Assembly (NCBI RefSeq): GCF_000317555.1
Contig: NC_019745.1
Location: 2,356,001-2,420,000, forward strand
Length of the DNA stretch: 64,000 bases
DNA from: Gloeocapsa sp. PCC 7428
GTDB taxonomy: Bacteria > Cyanobacteriota > Cyanobacteriia > Cyanobacteriales > Chroococcidiopsidaceae
Direction: 5' to 3'
The number at the start of each line of letters is the position of its first letter. Positions within the stretch are counted from its first letter, which is position 1. A program made the translations under genes and the position numbers. Shown piece after piece: positions 27,922 through 36,819 of the stretch. The notes below the pieces were generated by a model. It saw only the letters and a program-made list of their open reading frames with translations, did not search any database and had not been told where the DNA came from.

Positions 27922-27946
27922 TCTACCAAGATAAGGCTTTCTTTCA
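27911..27946 (+). terminator. Rho-independent terminator
   Basis: GAAAGCCTTA at 27911-27920 pairs perfectly with TAAGGCTTTC at 27932-27941 around an 11-base loop, followed by TTTC. It closes the TIGR02587/02588 transcript. Confidence 0.75.
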
Positions 27947-28089
27947 AGAACTAACATATGAAATTTACGACCTTGCTTCGATGATTTTCATCAGACTATG
28001 AGCATCACTTTACTACTGAAATGAATCTGAGATAATCTTTGTAGCCTAATAAAAGCTAGATTATGCTCTTGAGAATCAGTTGCTTCAAT

Positions 28090-28314
28090 TCAGCGATTGC
28101 CTTTTTTACCACTTAAACCAAATAAACCAACCAAGCCAACTAAACCAATCCAACCCCAATCGAAATCATTATCTCTTTCAGCCACAACTCCAACCCCTGG
28201 ACGTGGTGCCACAGTCTCAACTGGCTCTGTAGTGCAAGCAGGTAAAACCATAACACTTGCACCTAAAATAACAAGACCAACTGTTTGAATTAGACGAGAA
28301 CGTTTCATAACCAA
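28090..28314 (-). CDS. WGxxGxxG small lipoprotein
   Basis: 74 residues: signal region with a lipobox-like end (VMVLPACTT), a short extracytoplasmic linker, then NDFDWGWIGLVGLVGLFGL and a basic end (SGKKGNR). The WGxxGxxG motif, hydrophobic Gly/Leu run and final positive residues resemble a C-terminal sorting signal (WGxxGxxG-CTERM proteins of cyanobacteria). It is one of four paralogues in this window. The function is unknown. The neighbouring paralogue lies about 100 bp upstream on the same strand. Confidence 0.78.
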   Translation of the reverse strand: MVMKRSRLIQTVGLVILGASVMVLPACTTEPVETVAPRPGVGVVAERDNDFDWGWIGLVGLVGLFGLSGKKGNR

Positions 28315-28412
28315 AGCACCCCTATTTCCTCAATTTTTAATTGCTCTAAAAACTCTCAAAGTGAGTATAAATTGAAGTCTTGTTTCTTTATTTGAGAAAC
28401 GCCAGTGGTTGA

Positions 28413-28709
28413 TTATTCCCTATAGTTATTGCGGACTGGCTCAGGCTCTTGATAGGCAGTTGCATCGCTGCGACGACCTTTACTCTTACCAGCTAAACCA
28501 GCTAAACCAGCTAAACCAATTAATCCCAACCAACCCCAGTCAAAATCATTATCTTCATATACTCCTTCGCGCTCGTATACTCCCGCTCCAACTCCAGGCT
28601 CTACTGCTTGGGCTGAGGTAGGTAGAGTTAACGGTATAGCTGCTGTAGATATTGCTAGCAAGCTAACACCAACTAGTTTAATCAACTTATTACTTTTGGT
28701 TGGTTCCAT
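28413..28709 (-). CDS. WGxxGxxG small exported protein
   Basis: 98 residues with a typical signal peptide (LVGVSLLAISTAAIPL to SAQA), an acidic linker (EREGVYEDNDFD), the motif WGWLGLIGLAGLAGLAG, a basic KSKGRR turn and a polar tail ending NNYRE. Unlike its neighbour it has no lipobox and has an extra C-terminal tail of about 20 residues after the basic turn, as do the two copies near 49.5 kb. Function unknown. Confidence 0.78.
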   Translation of the reverse strand: MEPTKSNKLIKLVGVSLLAISTAAIPLTLPTSAQAVEPGVGAGVYEREGVYEDNDFDWGWLGLIGLAGLAGLAGKSKGRRSDATAYQEPEPVRNNYRE

Positions 28710-29065
28710 GACTTCTATTTTTTACTAAGATTTTAGCTTGACTTATTAACATTAATCTATCAATAATGACTCTAGCTAAAATCAATCTTAAGTAATAGAA
28801 AATCTCTTATATTTATTTTTGAATTTAATATAAGCGACTACATCAATGTAACGTTTTTTAATCCAAATAAATGACTAATCTTTAAAAAAAACAAATATTC
28901 AATTTATATACTGAATTATTTTATATTTTAAGTTAATATTAAAAGTATAACTTATAATACTTTGTGTTTTCTGCTCTTGTTTTATTTTTGCAAACACAAG
29001 TAATTGTATATATATTTATGCAAATATATTAATGCAATTAATATTAATTAGGTAAACAGTTTTAA
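28710..29065. other. Very AT-rich intergenic region
   Basis: About 355 bases of mostly A and T between two minus-strand genes. I see no gene, no motif copy and no clear terminator. Confidence 0.5.
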
Positions 29066-30124
29066 TTATTTTGTTTCCTGCCATTTATTCATAATATCCT
29101 TGACCAAAACTTCTTTGAACCATATTTGTACTACAATTAATAGCGGAATTGCCAGAAATAAACCTAAAAAACCAAACAAGCTAGCAAAAACTACGACTGC
29201 TAAGATAGTAAATACTGGCATCAGATCCACTTCTTGCTTCATAATGAAAGGAACTAAAACTAAACTTTCAAACTGTTGAATTGCAATATAAAGTAATATA
29301 ACTGCTCCTGCCTTCCAAGGAGCATCAAGCAGCGCAAGAAGCATTGGTGGAATGACGCTCAAAGTTGGTCCTACATTGGGAATGAATTCTAATAATCCAG
29401 CTATTGCAGCATTGACCAAAGGTAGCGGTACTCCCAAAACTGACAGTCCAATAAAAGAAACTAAACCGATAACGACCATTGCGATGAGAGTACCTTTAAT
29501 CCAACCAACTAAAGATTCTTCAGTTTCAGATAAGATTTCATTAACTCTGCGTCGATAAAAAGCAGGAAAAGCAAGAATAAAGACTCGTCGGTATTGAGAA
29601 GGGTTAGCTAATAGCATGATTGTTAGAACTAAGAACAATAATACGCTCAAAATAGCGGTAAGCGAGTTATTGAGGAAGACAAAAAAATTGCCTAACAACC
29701 TTGCTATCCATGTTTGAAGCTGTTGTGGAATATTTTCTAAAACACGGAATTCAAACATTGTTCCTGGAATTCTAGATTGTAACCAATTCACCCAAGTATC
29801 AATTCTGGCTGATACTTGAGGTAGGACTCCAATCAGTTGTTGCAATTGATCGATAATACGCGGCACAATAACTGCAAAAAATCCAACAATGAGTGATAGT
29901 AAAATGACAACTGTAATTGCGATCGCAATTCCACGCTTGATATGATATTGCTGTATTTGTCGCACAATTCGGTTTAAAGCTGTTGCTAAGACTACAGCCG
30001 CAAACAACAATAAAACAACTTGCCGAATTTGCCACAGAATATAGAGAGAAATCACAAAAACAAGCAAGCCGAGCCATTGACCTAAGCGCACAATATTGCC
30101 TCCATATTTTGCTTTTTCAAGCAA
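29066..30124 (-). CDS. AI-2E family transporter (UPF0118)
   Basis: 352 residues with the family layout: two helices near the N-terminus (LGLLVFVISLYILWQI, LLLFAAVVLATAL), a third at about 65-88, a long amphipathic central part (VNWLQSRIPG), and a C-terminal block of five helices with GLLEFIPNVGPTLSVIPP, the most conserved family signature. Members move small molecules such as autoinducer-2 or act as Na+/H+ antiporters; the substrate here is unknown. It stands alone, divergent from the amidohydrolase gene. Confidence 0.88.
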   Translation of the reverse strand: MLEKAKYGGNIVRLGQWLGLLVFVISLYILWQIRQVVLLLFAAVVLATALNRIVRQIQQYHIKRGIAIAITVVILLSLIVGFFAVIVPRIIDQLQQLIGVLPQVSARIDTWVNWLQSRIPGTMFEFRVLENIPQQLQTWIARLLGNFFVFLNNSLTAILSVLLFLVLTIMLLANPSQYRRVFILAFPAFYRRRVNEILSETEESLVGWIKGTLIAMVVIGLVSFIGLSVLGVPLPLVNAAIAGLLEFIPNVGPTLSVIPPMLLALLDAPWKAGAVILLYIAIQQFESLVLVPFIMKQEVDLMPVFTILAVVVFASLFGFLGLFLAIPLLIVVQIWFKEVLVKDIMNKWQETK

Positions 30125-30304
30125 GCGGCTGGTTCAGTTTTCATCTATTAAAGTAGAAAAAATCTACGTCTTGCGAAAGGTTTGAGTTTCCAAAAAATTA
30201 AATAAGCTATAGCAGAAAAACTGAAGATCTCATTGAGAACATTGATCTATTCTCTTTTTTACCTTGTTTCATCAATTCTAATTTTGATTTAAGCAATATC
30301 TCAT

Positions 30305-31255
30305 ATGTTTGACTCTCATAGCTGTAAATACAATATATTCGATGCCCACCTCCATGGTGTTAATTTTATTCAGCAGACTGATGGTTTTAATACTCTACTG
30401 CGAGAAATGGATAAAGCACGGGTAGAAAAATGCGTGGTTTTTGGTTTACCAGTGGTTAAACAATGGTCTGAATGGGAAAATGAGGAACCAACTTATTATC
30501 TTGCTGATGAGAGCCGTTGTTATTACTACTCGCTCACCGATGCAATTATTGCACGAGCATACATGGATTTGAATACCGAAGACCAAAACCGTATTATTCC
30601 TTTAATCTGTGGTTTTTCACCTGTCGATCGCTATGCAATTAAACATATTGAATGGATGGCAAGTTTGTATCCTGGCATTTTTAAAGGCATTGGTGAAATT
30701 TTGTGCAGGCACGATGATTTATCTAATCTAACCTACGGACAGCCAGCGCGAATTAATCATAAAGCTTTATTTCCTATTTTTGATTTTGCTGCTCAATATC
30801 AACTCTCTGTTTTAGTTCACCAAAATGCTACTTCAATCGGTCGTTCAAATCAGCTAACTTACACGGATGAAGTTATAGAGATGCTTGATCGCTTTCCTAA
30901 TACAAGATTAGTATGGGCACATTGTGGTGTCTCAAGACGGGTAAAGATAGAAAAATTACATGAGGTCATCGATCGCTTATTGTGCAAATATAATAACCTC
31001 TATGTTGATTACTCTTGGTTAGTTTTTGATAATTATATTTGCCCCGATGGAAAGCCCGATCCAAATTGGATTGAAATGACAGAAAAACACAGCGATCGCA
31101 TCTGTATAGGTTCAGATATCTTCGGTCACTTTGAAAGTTTAGCAGAAGGACTTGCACGGTATACGCCATTTCTCGATTGCCTCAGCAAAGAAACATGCGA
31201 TCGCGTTTGTATGTTGAATGCTGAAAAGTTATATGCCTCGGCTCCTACTATTTAA
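30305..31255 (+). CDS. Amidohydrolase-2 family metal-dependent hydrolase
   Basis: 316 residues of a TIM-barrel amidohydrolase. The N-terminal metal motif is FDAHLHGV (HxH), with KGIGEILCRHDD, SVLVHQNA and LVWAHCGVSRR supplying further His ligands and GSDIFGHFES the late Asp. Members hydrolyse or decarboxylate ring compounds and lactones; the substrate is not evident. No signal peptide, so cytosolic. The gene is monocistronic, with no motif copy upstream. Confidence 0.82.
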   Translation: MFDSHSCKYNIFDAHLHGVNFIQQTDGFNTLLREMDKARVEKCVVFGLPVVKQWSEWENEEPTYYLADESRCYYYSLTDAIIARAYMDLNTEDQNRIIPLICGFSPVDRYAIKHIEWMASLYPGIFKGIGEILCRHDDLSNLTYGQPARINHKALFPIFDFAAQYQLSVLVHQNATSIGRSNQLTYTDEVIEMLDRFPNTRLVWAHCGVSRRVKIEKLHEVIDRLLCKYNNLYVDYSWLVFDNYICPDGKPDPNWIEMTEKHSDRICIGSDIFGHFESLAEGLARYTPFLDCLSKETCDRVCMLNAEKLYASAPTI

Positions 31256-31282
31256 AACTGAGATTTGTAGAAAAGCAATTTA

Positions 31283-31621
31283 CTAAAGATGCTTATTAGT
31301 GCGAGGACAATAATCTGCACAATCAATAGCTTCTTTGGTGAGAACCGTGACTGGATTTACTGCACATCTAAGATACGGATTCATCGTAAAAAAATGGCAA
31401 TGCATACAAGGAACTCGATTAATGTGACTTAAAAGATCAGTAGTAATATGGTTTTGTACTTTTTTATGCAATATCCCAAAAAAGATCAATGACCCAGCAG
31501 CAATGGCTAAGTAAATAGATAAAACACTCGGTGCAAATTCAGGAGTTTTTACTAAGTTTATATTTTCTCTATCTATCAGTCTTCCCTCGGGTTTTTCTAA
31601 AATTAAATTTGTTTTATCCAA
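31283..31621 (-). CDS. Unknown membrane protein with Cys-rich C-terminus
   Basis: 112 residues. One membrane helix (VLSIYLAIAAGSLIFFGIL, about 33-52) is followed by a cytosolic or periplasmic tail with VPCMHCHFFTMNPYLRCAVNP and IDCADYCPRT: five Cys and several His, which could bind metal or a cluster. I know no characterised relative. The stop lies close to the end of the amidohydrolase gene (convergent). It is 21 bp downstream of the next minus-strand gene and may belong to the same transcript. Confidence 0.62.
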   Translation of the reverse strand: MDKTNLILEKPEGRLIDRENINLVKTPEFAPSVLSIYLAIAAGSLIFFGILHKKVQNHITTDLLSHINRVPCMHCHFFTMNPYLRCAVNPVTVLTKEAIDCADYCPRTNKHL

Positions 31622-31642
31622 AATTTCTTCTCCACGTTTGTG

Positions 31643-32173
31643 TTAGAAATTACGCAAACTGCCAAAGCAAGCATCACGATTCCTTTCAATCTGCTTGGCA
31701 GCTTGCAGGTTCGACCGCCATGCTCCGATAAAGAGAAATATCTCAAGCAAAAACAGCATGATGATACTGATAGAGAATAGGTCATAAACGCTCAGAAGAT
31801 AGATAAAAATTCCCAAGAATAAAGGCAAAAGATACCATAGCCAAGCGAGTCTGAGCATACGAGCCTGCTTGGTCAGATGATGCTTCCATTTGTCCGGAAA
31901 CCGATTTGGGGGAAATGCAGAAAGCTCCGATTTTAGGATATGCAGCTTCCACCAAATGATGGTAATGTCTAACAGTAGCGCGAAGATCACTATTCCACCA
32001 CCAATGATTGAGAGCTTGTCTCCTCTTTGCAGAGAAATACTGTAAGCAATATCAAAAGCAAAGACAGCAATAAGAGCGCATGCAACAAGTGACTCACGGA
32101 TATTTCGGCGCTGAGTACACTTTACAAACTTGGTAATTTTCTCTTCTAGTGATTGTGCTTGTTGGTTAAGCAT
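31643..32173 (-). CDS. Unknown membrane protein with four helices
   Basis: 176 residues with hydrophobic segments at about 28-46, 56-76, 112-130 and 134-156, separated by basic loops (KLHILKSELSAFPPNRFPDKWKHHLTKQARMLRLAW) and a short coiled start (MLNQQAQSLEEKITKF). No known domain is recognised. The start has an unusually strong AGGAGG ribosome site that overlaps the last codons of a small upstream ORF, pointing to translational coupling. Confidence 0.65.
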   Translation of the reverse strand: MLNQQAQSLEEKITKFVKCTQRRNIRESLVACALIAVFAFDIAYSISLQRGDKLSIIGGGIVIFALLLDITIIWWKLHILKSELSAFPPNRFPDKWKHHLTKQARMLRLAWLWYLLPLFLGIFIYLLSVYDLFSISIIMLFLLEIFLFIGAWRSNLQAAKQIERNRDACFGSLRNF

Positions 32174-32175
32174 AT

Positions 32176-32328
32176 CTACCTCCTTACGAAAGACGGTAGC
32201 GAAGCTGACTTGTCAGATTGTGCAAAAGCAGGTTTAGAAGTTGTATTAGGACTTACAGCACCAACCAATACTCCAAAAATCAGTAAAATAGCACTTAAAG
32301 AAGACGATCGCTGAAATAAACTATCCAT
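32176..32328 (-). CDS. Small exported protein, 50 residues
   Basis: The complement from ATG 32328 reads MDSLFQRSSSLSAILLIFGV and ends SLPSFVRR. It has a signal peptide (hydrophobic LSAILLIFGVLVGAV, end KPAFAQ) and only about 15 mature residues. Its stop TAG is within AAGGAGGTAGATATG, the ribosome site and start of the membrane protein downstream. Motif copy 2 lies 145 bp upstream in the same direction. It may be a small secreted protein or a leader that controls the next gene. Confidence 0.5.
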   Translation of the reverse strand: MDSLFQRSSSLSAILLIFGVLVGAVSPNTTSKPAFAQSDKSASLPSFVRR

Positions 32329-32472
32329 GCAGTGTTCGCTTTTATTATGTTTTAGCTAATTTTGCTTTATTCAAACTTTGATTAATGCAAAACCAAGCTC
32401 TAAAGATGTACAACTCAGCTTTTAGAGCATCAGTCACCAAATAAACTAGCTATATGCTGAAATTAAGCCTTA

Positions 32473-32492
32473 AGAGTGGAAAACTAGTGGAG
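32473..32492 (-). promoter_or_regulatory. TCCAC-N6-TCCAC motif copy 2
   Basis: The complement reads CTCCACTAGTTTTCCACTCT. It lies 145 bp before the small ORF at 32328 and points toward it. Confidence 0.6.
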
Positions 32493-32658
32493 GCTTTTGT
32501 CAAAGGTTTGCCTTGCAGCTTCCTTACCAGCACAAACATATTAGCTTTTAAAGCAAAAACCACAGTTAATAATTATTTATTGTCATCTATCTTTAAGGGT
32601 ATATATCTTAACAAGAGAAGAGTTATATTTATCGTGCTTAAATATCTTTAGAATTTCG

Positions 32659-33732
32659 TTAACTGATAGATAGTTGACTCATAATTAACTTATCTGGGTT
32701 TTGTTTTGTTTCCTCTTCTAATGCTTCTAGAAGTTGACATAGCCGCAGACAGTGCGTGAAATTATTAATATTTTTAGCTTCTAACAAAAACTCAATTTCC
32801 TGAGCCAGTTGTGAGGCTTGAGCAAAACCAAAACTACCCAAAGCACCTGCTAGTTTATGTGCTTCTATAACAGCCTGCGATCGCAGTTGAAGACTCAGCG
32901 TATCAGAACATAAAGCTTCCACTGCTTGCTTTATCACTGCAAGGCGATCGCTCATTCCTGCGGTAAAAACTTCCTTGAACTTACTGACTGCTGACAAAAT
33001 TTCTTTTTGCATCTCGTTCAAATCTGACGCTGCTGGTTCAGGTTGCGAATCTTGTAATAGTGGGTTCAGGCGATAGCCTAGACCGTAAATGGTTTCGATA
33101 AAATCACTAGGTGCACCTGCGGTCTTAAGTTTTTGACGCAAGCTTTTGATGTAAGACTTGATCGTATCTTCTTGCGGCGGATCTTCTAAATTCCACAAGC
33201 GATCGACAATCGCACTCCGACTAAATGTCCGCCGAGGGTCGCGGAGAAACAACGCTAATACCGCATACTCTTTTGGAGTTAAATGCAAAACTTGCTCTTT
33301 GTACGTCACTTCACAGCTACTTGGATCGAGGCGCAAGTCACCCCATTGCAACACTGGAGGTAGCGTAGAACATCCCCGACGTAACAAAGCACGGACGCGA
33401 GCAAACAATTCTGGAAAATCAAACGGTTTGACAACATAATCATCTGCACCAGCATCCAAACCTATGACTTTATCAGTGCTAGTGTCTTTTGCTGTTAGCA
33501 TGAGAATTGGTATTTGCTCGCCTTTTTGTCTGAGTTGCCGACATAAACTCACGCCGTCTAGCTTGGGCAACATTACATCAAGCAAAATCAAATTGTAGTT
33601 GAATGCGACTGCTAGTTCCCAACCCTCTTGACCATCAGTGGCAATATCAACAAGACAATGCTGCTGTTGTGCAAGTGTTGCTGCAATAGTTTGAGCGATT
33701 GAACTATCGTCTTCAACTACAAGAATTTTCAT
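32659..33732 (-). CDS. Response regulator REC-winged helix-Hpt
   Basis: 357 residues. Receiver at 1-120 with acidic pocket VVEDDS, phospho-acceptor Asp52 (ILLDVMLPKLDG) and Lys in VVKPFD; OmpR/PhoB-type winged helix at about 125-225 (HLTPKEYAVLALFLRDPRR, YGLGYRL); then a C-terminal Hpt-like domain with His292 in AHKLAGALGSFG. It is thus a DNA-binding regulator with its own phosphotransfer domain, an arrangement found in cyanobacteria. OmpR-type domains bind tandem repeats with 11-bp spacing. It lies 168 bp downstream of a hybrid kinase on the same strand that could feed it phosphate. Confidence 0.9.
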   Translation of the reverse strand: MKILVVEDDSSIAQTIAATLAQQQHCLVDIATDGQEGWELAVAFNYNLILLDVMLPKLDGVSLCRQLRQKGEQIPILMLTAKDTSTDKVIGLDAGADDYVVKPFDFPELFARVRALLRRGCSTLPPVLQWGDLRLDPSSCEVTYKEQVLHLTPKEYAVLALFLRDPRRTFSRSAIVDRLWNLEDPPQEDTIKSYIKSLRQKLKTAGAPSDFIETIYGLGYRLNPLLQDSQPEPAASDLNEMQKEILSAVSKFKEVFTAGMSDRLAVIKQAVEALCSDTLSLQLRSQAVIEAHKLAGALGSFGFAQASQLAQEIEFLLEAKNINNFTHCLRLCQLLEALEEETKQNPDKLIMSQLSIS

Positions 33733-33899
33733 AGCGACTGTCTACTTCTAGAAAAATTATCTCTAGGAACAAAAGCTTTCTAATTTAACTGAAAGATTTT
33801 TAGCTGCGGCAAACATCTATCAAAAGCAATGCCTTTTCTATCCCTATATGTGTGTTAGCCGATACTCAGAAGCATACAAAAGCAACGAAACGCTTTAAT

Positions 33900-36017
33900 T
33901 TAGGACTTTCCAGCCATCCTCGCCAGGCTAGAAACGACGGCAATTAACTCAGCCGCCCTAATTGGTTTAGCAACGTGGAGTTGAAAGCCTGCTGCTAAAG
34001 CCTTTGTATAATCTTCTTCTCTAGCGTATCCTGTCAAAGCTACAGCAGGAATTGTTCCACCCATTTCTGGTTCCAATTCTCTAATTTTACGCATGAGCGC
34101 GTAGCCGTCTTCTCCTGGCATCCCAATATCACTAACTAACACATCTGGTCTTTGTTGCGCGAGTGCTGTAAGTGCCTCCGCGACGGAAGCAACAGCAATC
34201 ACTTCTGCACCCGATTCATGAAGTACGATACTAATCCACTGCCGCGCATCAGGTTCATCATCTACAATTAGTACGCGCAAACCGTCAAGCCTTGGTGGAT
34301 TATTAAATGTTTTAGTATTCTCCCCAACTACATAAGACTGCGATCGCTCTGGATTGGTGACGGTAAAATTTTCTGGTGGGAAAGTATTGTAATAAGGTAA
34401 GTTAATCGCGAACGTTGCACCTTGTCCGATGCCTGGGCTATCTACTTCAATGGTACCACCATGCAATTCAACGAGGTGACGCGCGATCGCTAAACCTAAA
34501 CCCAACCCTTTATTTGCTCTGGCGCTCGTGCTATCTGCCTGACGAAAGCGATCAAAAACATAGGGGAGAAAGCCGCGATCAATACCTATACCTGTGTCGC
34601 TGACTTGGATTTGAAAAAATCTGGTAATTGCCGATGGGTAATTGGTAGTTGGTAGTTGGGTTGGTTGAATGTTGACAGTTAATTGTGAGGAGTCAGTGTT
34701 CTGTGGTGAACTATCGCCACTAACCATTAACAATCTGACTGTTACCTTTCCTCCTTGGGGTGTGAACTTAATCGCATTAGAAAGTAAGTTCCACACGACT
34801 TGTTGCAAGCGTTCTGAGTCACCCCATATTGATACAGGAGAAGCCGAATCAATAAAAGGTAAGCCGCTGGTTTCTTCTGACTTTTGCACAAACGTTAAAT
34901 CAATTGCTTTCTCATTAGCTGCTGGTTGCACAACTTCGATGGCTGCGGCGATGACTTTCACTAAATCGACTTTATCGAAATTGAGTGCAAGATCTCCTCT
35001 GACAATGCGGGAAATATCAAGTAGATCTTCAATTAGTTGCATTTGCAAGTTAGCGTGGCGTTCAATTGTCTCCATTGCTAAAGCCGCTCGACTTTCATCG
35101 AGCATCCCTGATCGCAACATCCCCGCCCAACCAATAATTGCTGTCATTGGGGTACGCAGTTCGTGCGAGACTACTGCTAAAAAATCGTCCTTAGCACGGT
35201 TGGCGGCTTCTGCCTCCGCACGGGCGGCTTGTTCGCGCAGCAATAACTGTTCGCGTTCTTCCTCGGCGAGTTTGCGCTGAGTAATATCTTGCATAATTTT
35301 GGCAAAGCCCCGCAGATTTCCATTGTCATCGCGTAACGCGGTCACAATACAATGAGTCCAAAAGTGCGTACCATCCTTACGAATGTGCCAGCGATTTTCT
35401 CGCGAAAAACCTGTGGCGATCGCTCTTTGCAAAACTTGTTCTGGTAAGCCTTGCTGTATTGCCTCTGGCGTAAAAATCCGTTCAAAAGGCTGCCCAATAA
35501 TTTCTGCTTCCTGATAGCCTAATATCCTTTCTGAACCGACGTTCCAAGTCGCAAAAATGCCGTTTGAGTCGAGCATAAAGATCGCATAGTCCGTCACTCC
35601 TTCTACTAAAATGCGATAGCGTTCTTCGCTGTGGCGCAAGCTTTCTTGGCTTTGACGTAGATGCTCATAATTACGTTGAGCTAGTTTTTGAGTCGAGCGC
35701 AGTCTTGTGTTAAGAGTGGTAATGAGTCCTGCTACGAGTACAAATTGGATTACCCCGCTGATTCCCTGTCGGGTAGGTAGCAGCGTATAAAGTGGAGGGA
35801 CAAAAAAATATTCGCACAGCACAGCAGACAAAGCAGCAGCAAATAAACCTGACTTCATGCCTCCATACCAGGAACTCACCATCACCGCAGCGAGAAACAA
35901 GGGGTAAACATGAGGCTGAGTTAGTTGCCACACGAGTTTTGTTAACACAAAAGCGATCGCTACGGCAACAACGGCAACGCTGTAGCCCATATAGTGGAGG
36001 CGCATCGTTCTCAGCAT
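33900..36017 (-). CDS. Hybrid histidine kinase DUF4118-PAS-HisKA-HATPase-REC
   Basis: 705 residues. DUF4118-like membrane block at 10-110 (SSWYGGMKSGLFAAALSAVL, EYFFVPP), one PAS (about 128-250, ITQRKLAEEE end), HisKA with His near 285 in VVSHELRTPM, HATPase_c (about 380-545; DTGIGID, KGLGLGLAIA) with a Ser/Thr/Gln-rich insertion before the G1 box, and a receiver (about 575-700, VSDIGMPGEDGY). It has the same plan as the 1-17 kb array but only one PAS. Its membrane block suggests it senses a membrane or envelope cue. Likely partner of the REC-wHTH-Hpt regulator downstream. Confidence 0.92.
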   Translation of the reverse strand: MLRTMRLHYMGYSVAVVAVAIAFVLTKLVWQLTQPHVYPLFLAAVMVSSWYGGMKSGLFAAALSAVLCEYFFVPPLYTLLPTRQGISGVIQFVLVAGLITTLNTRLRSTQKLAQRNYEHLRQSQESLRHSEERYRILVEGVTDYAIFMLDSNGIFATWNVGSERILGYQEAEIIGQPFERIFTPEAIQQGLPEQVLQRAIATGFSRENRWHIRKDGTHFWTHCIVTALRDDNGNLRGFAKIMQDITQRKLAEEEREQLLLREQAARAEAEAANRAKDDFLAVVSHELRTPMTAIIGWAGMLRSGMLDESRAALAMETIERHANLQMQLIEDLLDISRIVRGDLALNFDKVDLVKVIAAAIEVVQPAANEKAIDLTFVQKSEETSGLPFIDSASPVSIWGDSERLQQVVWNLLSNAIKFTPQGGKVTVRLLMVSGDSSPQNTDSSQLTVNIQPTQLPTTNYPSAITRFFQIQVSDTGIGIDRGFLPYVFDRFRQADSTSARANKGLGLGLAIARHLVELHGGTIEVDSPGIGQGATFAINLPYYNTFPPENFTVTNPERSQSYVVGENTKTFNNPPRLDGLRVLIVDDEPDARQWISIVLHESGAEVIAVASVAEALTALAQQRPDVLVSDIGMPGEDGYALMRKIRELEPEMGGTIPAVALTGYAREEDYTKALAAGFQLHVAKPIRAAELIAVVSSLARMAGKS

Positions 36018-36077
36018 ATTCTACAGCTGGGGCTTACTTTTCTGCGTTAATATAACAAGTTTATCTTTCATTGTTTT

Positions 36078-36097
36078 CTGCCCGATTTTTCCACTTT
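36078..36097 (+). promoter_or_regulatory. TCCAC-N6-TCCAC motif copy 3 (weak left half)
   Basis: Reads CTGCCCGATTTTTCCACTTT; the right half site is intact, the left one degenerate. It lies 150 bp before the small gene at 36247 and points toward it, in the divergent gap with the hybrid kinase. CCTTATCTT follows. Confidence 0.45.
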
Positions 36098-36246
36098 TTC
36101 GCCTTATCTTAAAAACCGTAATAGTTCTCAATACTTAGGTTTTTCTCAAGTTTGACAGCATTAACCGCATGCTGTTTATATGACTTTAAATCTAACAACT
36201 TAATGACAGTCCTAACATAATTACCCTAATAAAACCATCAAAATTT

Positions 36247-36432
36247 ATGCAAAACCCTCGCCCTAGCAACGTTATAATTCATATCGTGATGGCGATCGCT
36301 CTTCTATTTGCGCTTTTTGCAGTTGGCACACTCATTTATCAGATTTCTCGATTTACAGACACAGACGATGAGGAAGAATTAAGACTATATGAAAAACAAC
36401 AAGCGATCGCATTTGTCAAGTTAATAAGTTAG
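36247..36432 (+). CDS. Small single-helix membrane protein
   Basis: 61 residues: short polar start, a membrane helix (IIHIVMAIALLFALFAVGTLIY, about 10-31), and an acidic tail (TDTDDEEELRLYEKQQ). No family is recognised. It is 18 bp before a receiver gene and probably shares its transcript, with motif copy 3 upstream. Confidence 0.6.
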   Translation: MQNPRPSNVIIHIVMAIALLFALFAVGTLIYQISRFTDTDDEEELRLYEKQQAIAFVKLIS

Positions 36433-36450
36433 AGCAGAAGGTATAACGCA

Positions 36451-36819
36451 ATGGCAAAGAAGAGAATCTTAGTTATTGATGATGAAGATGATATTTTACA
36501 ATTGATCCAAACTTGCCTAGAAATTATGGGCGGATGGCAGGTTCTAATTGCTCATTCGGGTCGTGAAGGCTTACACTTAGCCCAAGATCGTCAACCCGAT
36601 GCAATTCTCTTAGATGTCATGATGGCAGATGAGGATGGGCTAACTACGTTAAAAAAACTTCAATCTAGTACAATCACTAATACTATTCCTGTTATTTTAC
36701 TAACAGCTAAAGGACGCTTTATTAAGCAAAATTTTATTGAATTAGGTGTCAAAGGTATACTTAACAAACCATTTAATCCCTTAAAGCTTGCTGAACAAGT
36801 AGAAGCAGCTTTAAGTTAA
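36451..36819 (+). CDS. Single-domain response regulator
   Basis: 122 residues forming one receiver: acidic pocket VIDDEDD, phospho-acceptor Asp55 (AILLDVMMADEDG), Thr in ILLTAKG and Lys in LNKPFNP. It has no output domain, so it likely acts as a phosphate shuttle (CheY/Spo0F-like) between kinases such as the nearby hybrid kinase and other proteins. It starts 18 bp after the small membrane protein gene; ribosome site GAAGG. Confidence 0.9.
   Translation: MAKKRILVIDDEDDILQLIQTCLEIMGGWQVLIAHSGREGLHLAQDRQPDAILLDVMMADEDGLTTLKKLQSSTITNTIPVILLTAKGRFIKQNFIELGVKGILNKPFNPLKLAEQVEAALS

Noticed and set aside
32454-32651. Plus-strand 65-codon frame
   Set aside because: It runs through motif copy 2 in the opposite direction, lacks a ribosome site and has no family pattern; the region is better read as regulatory.
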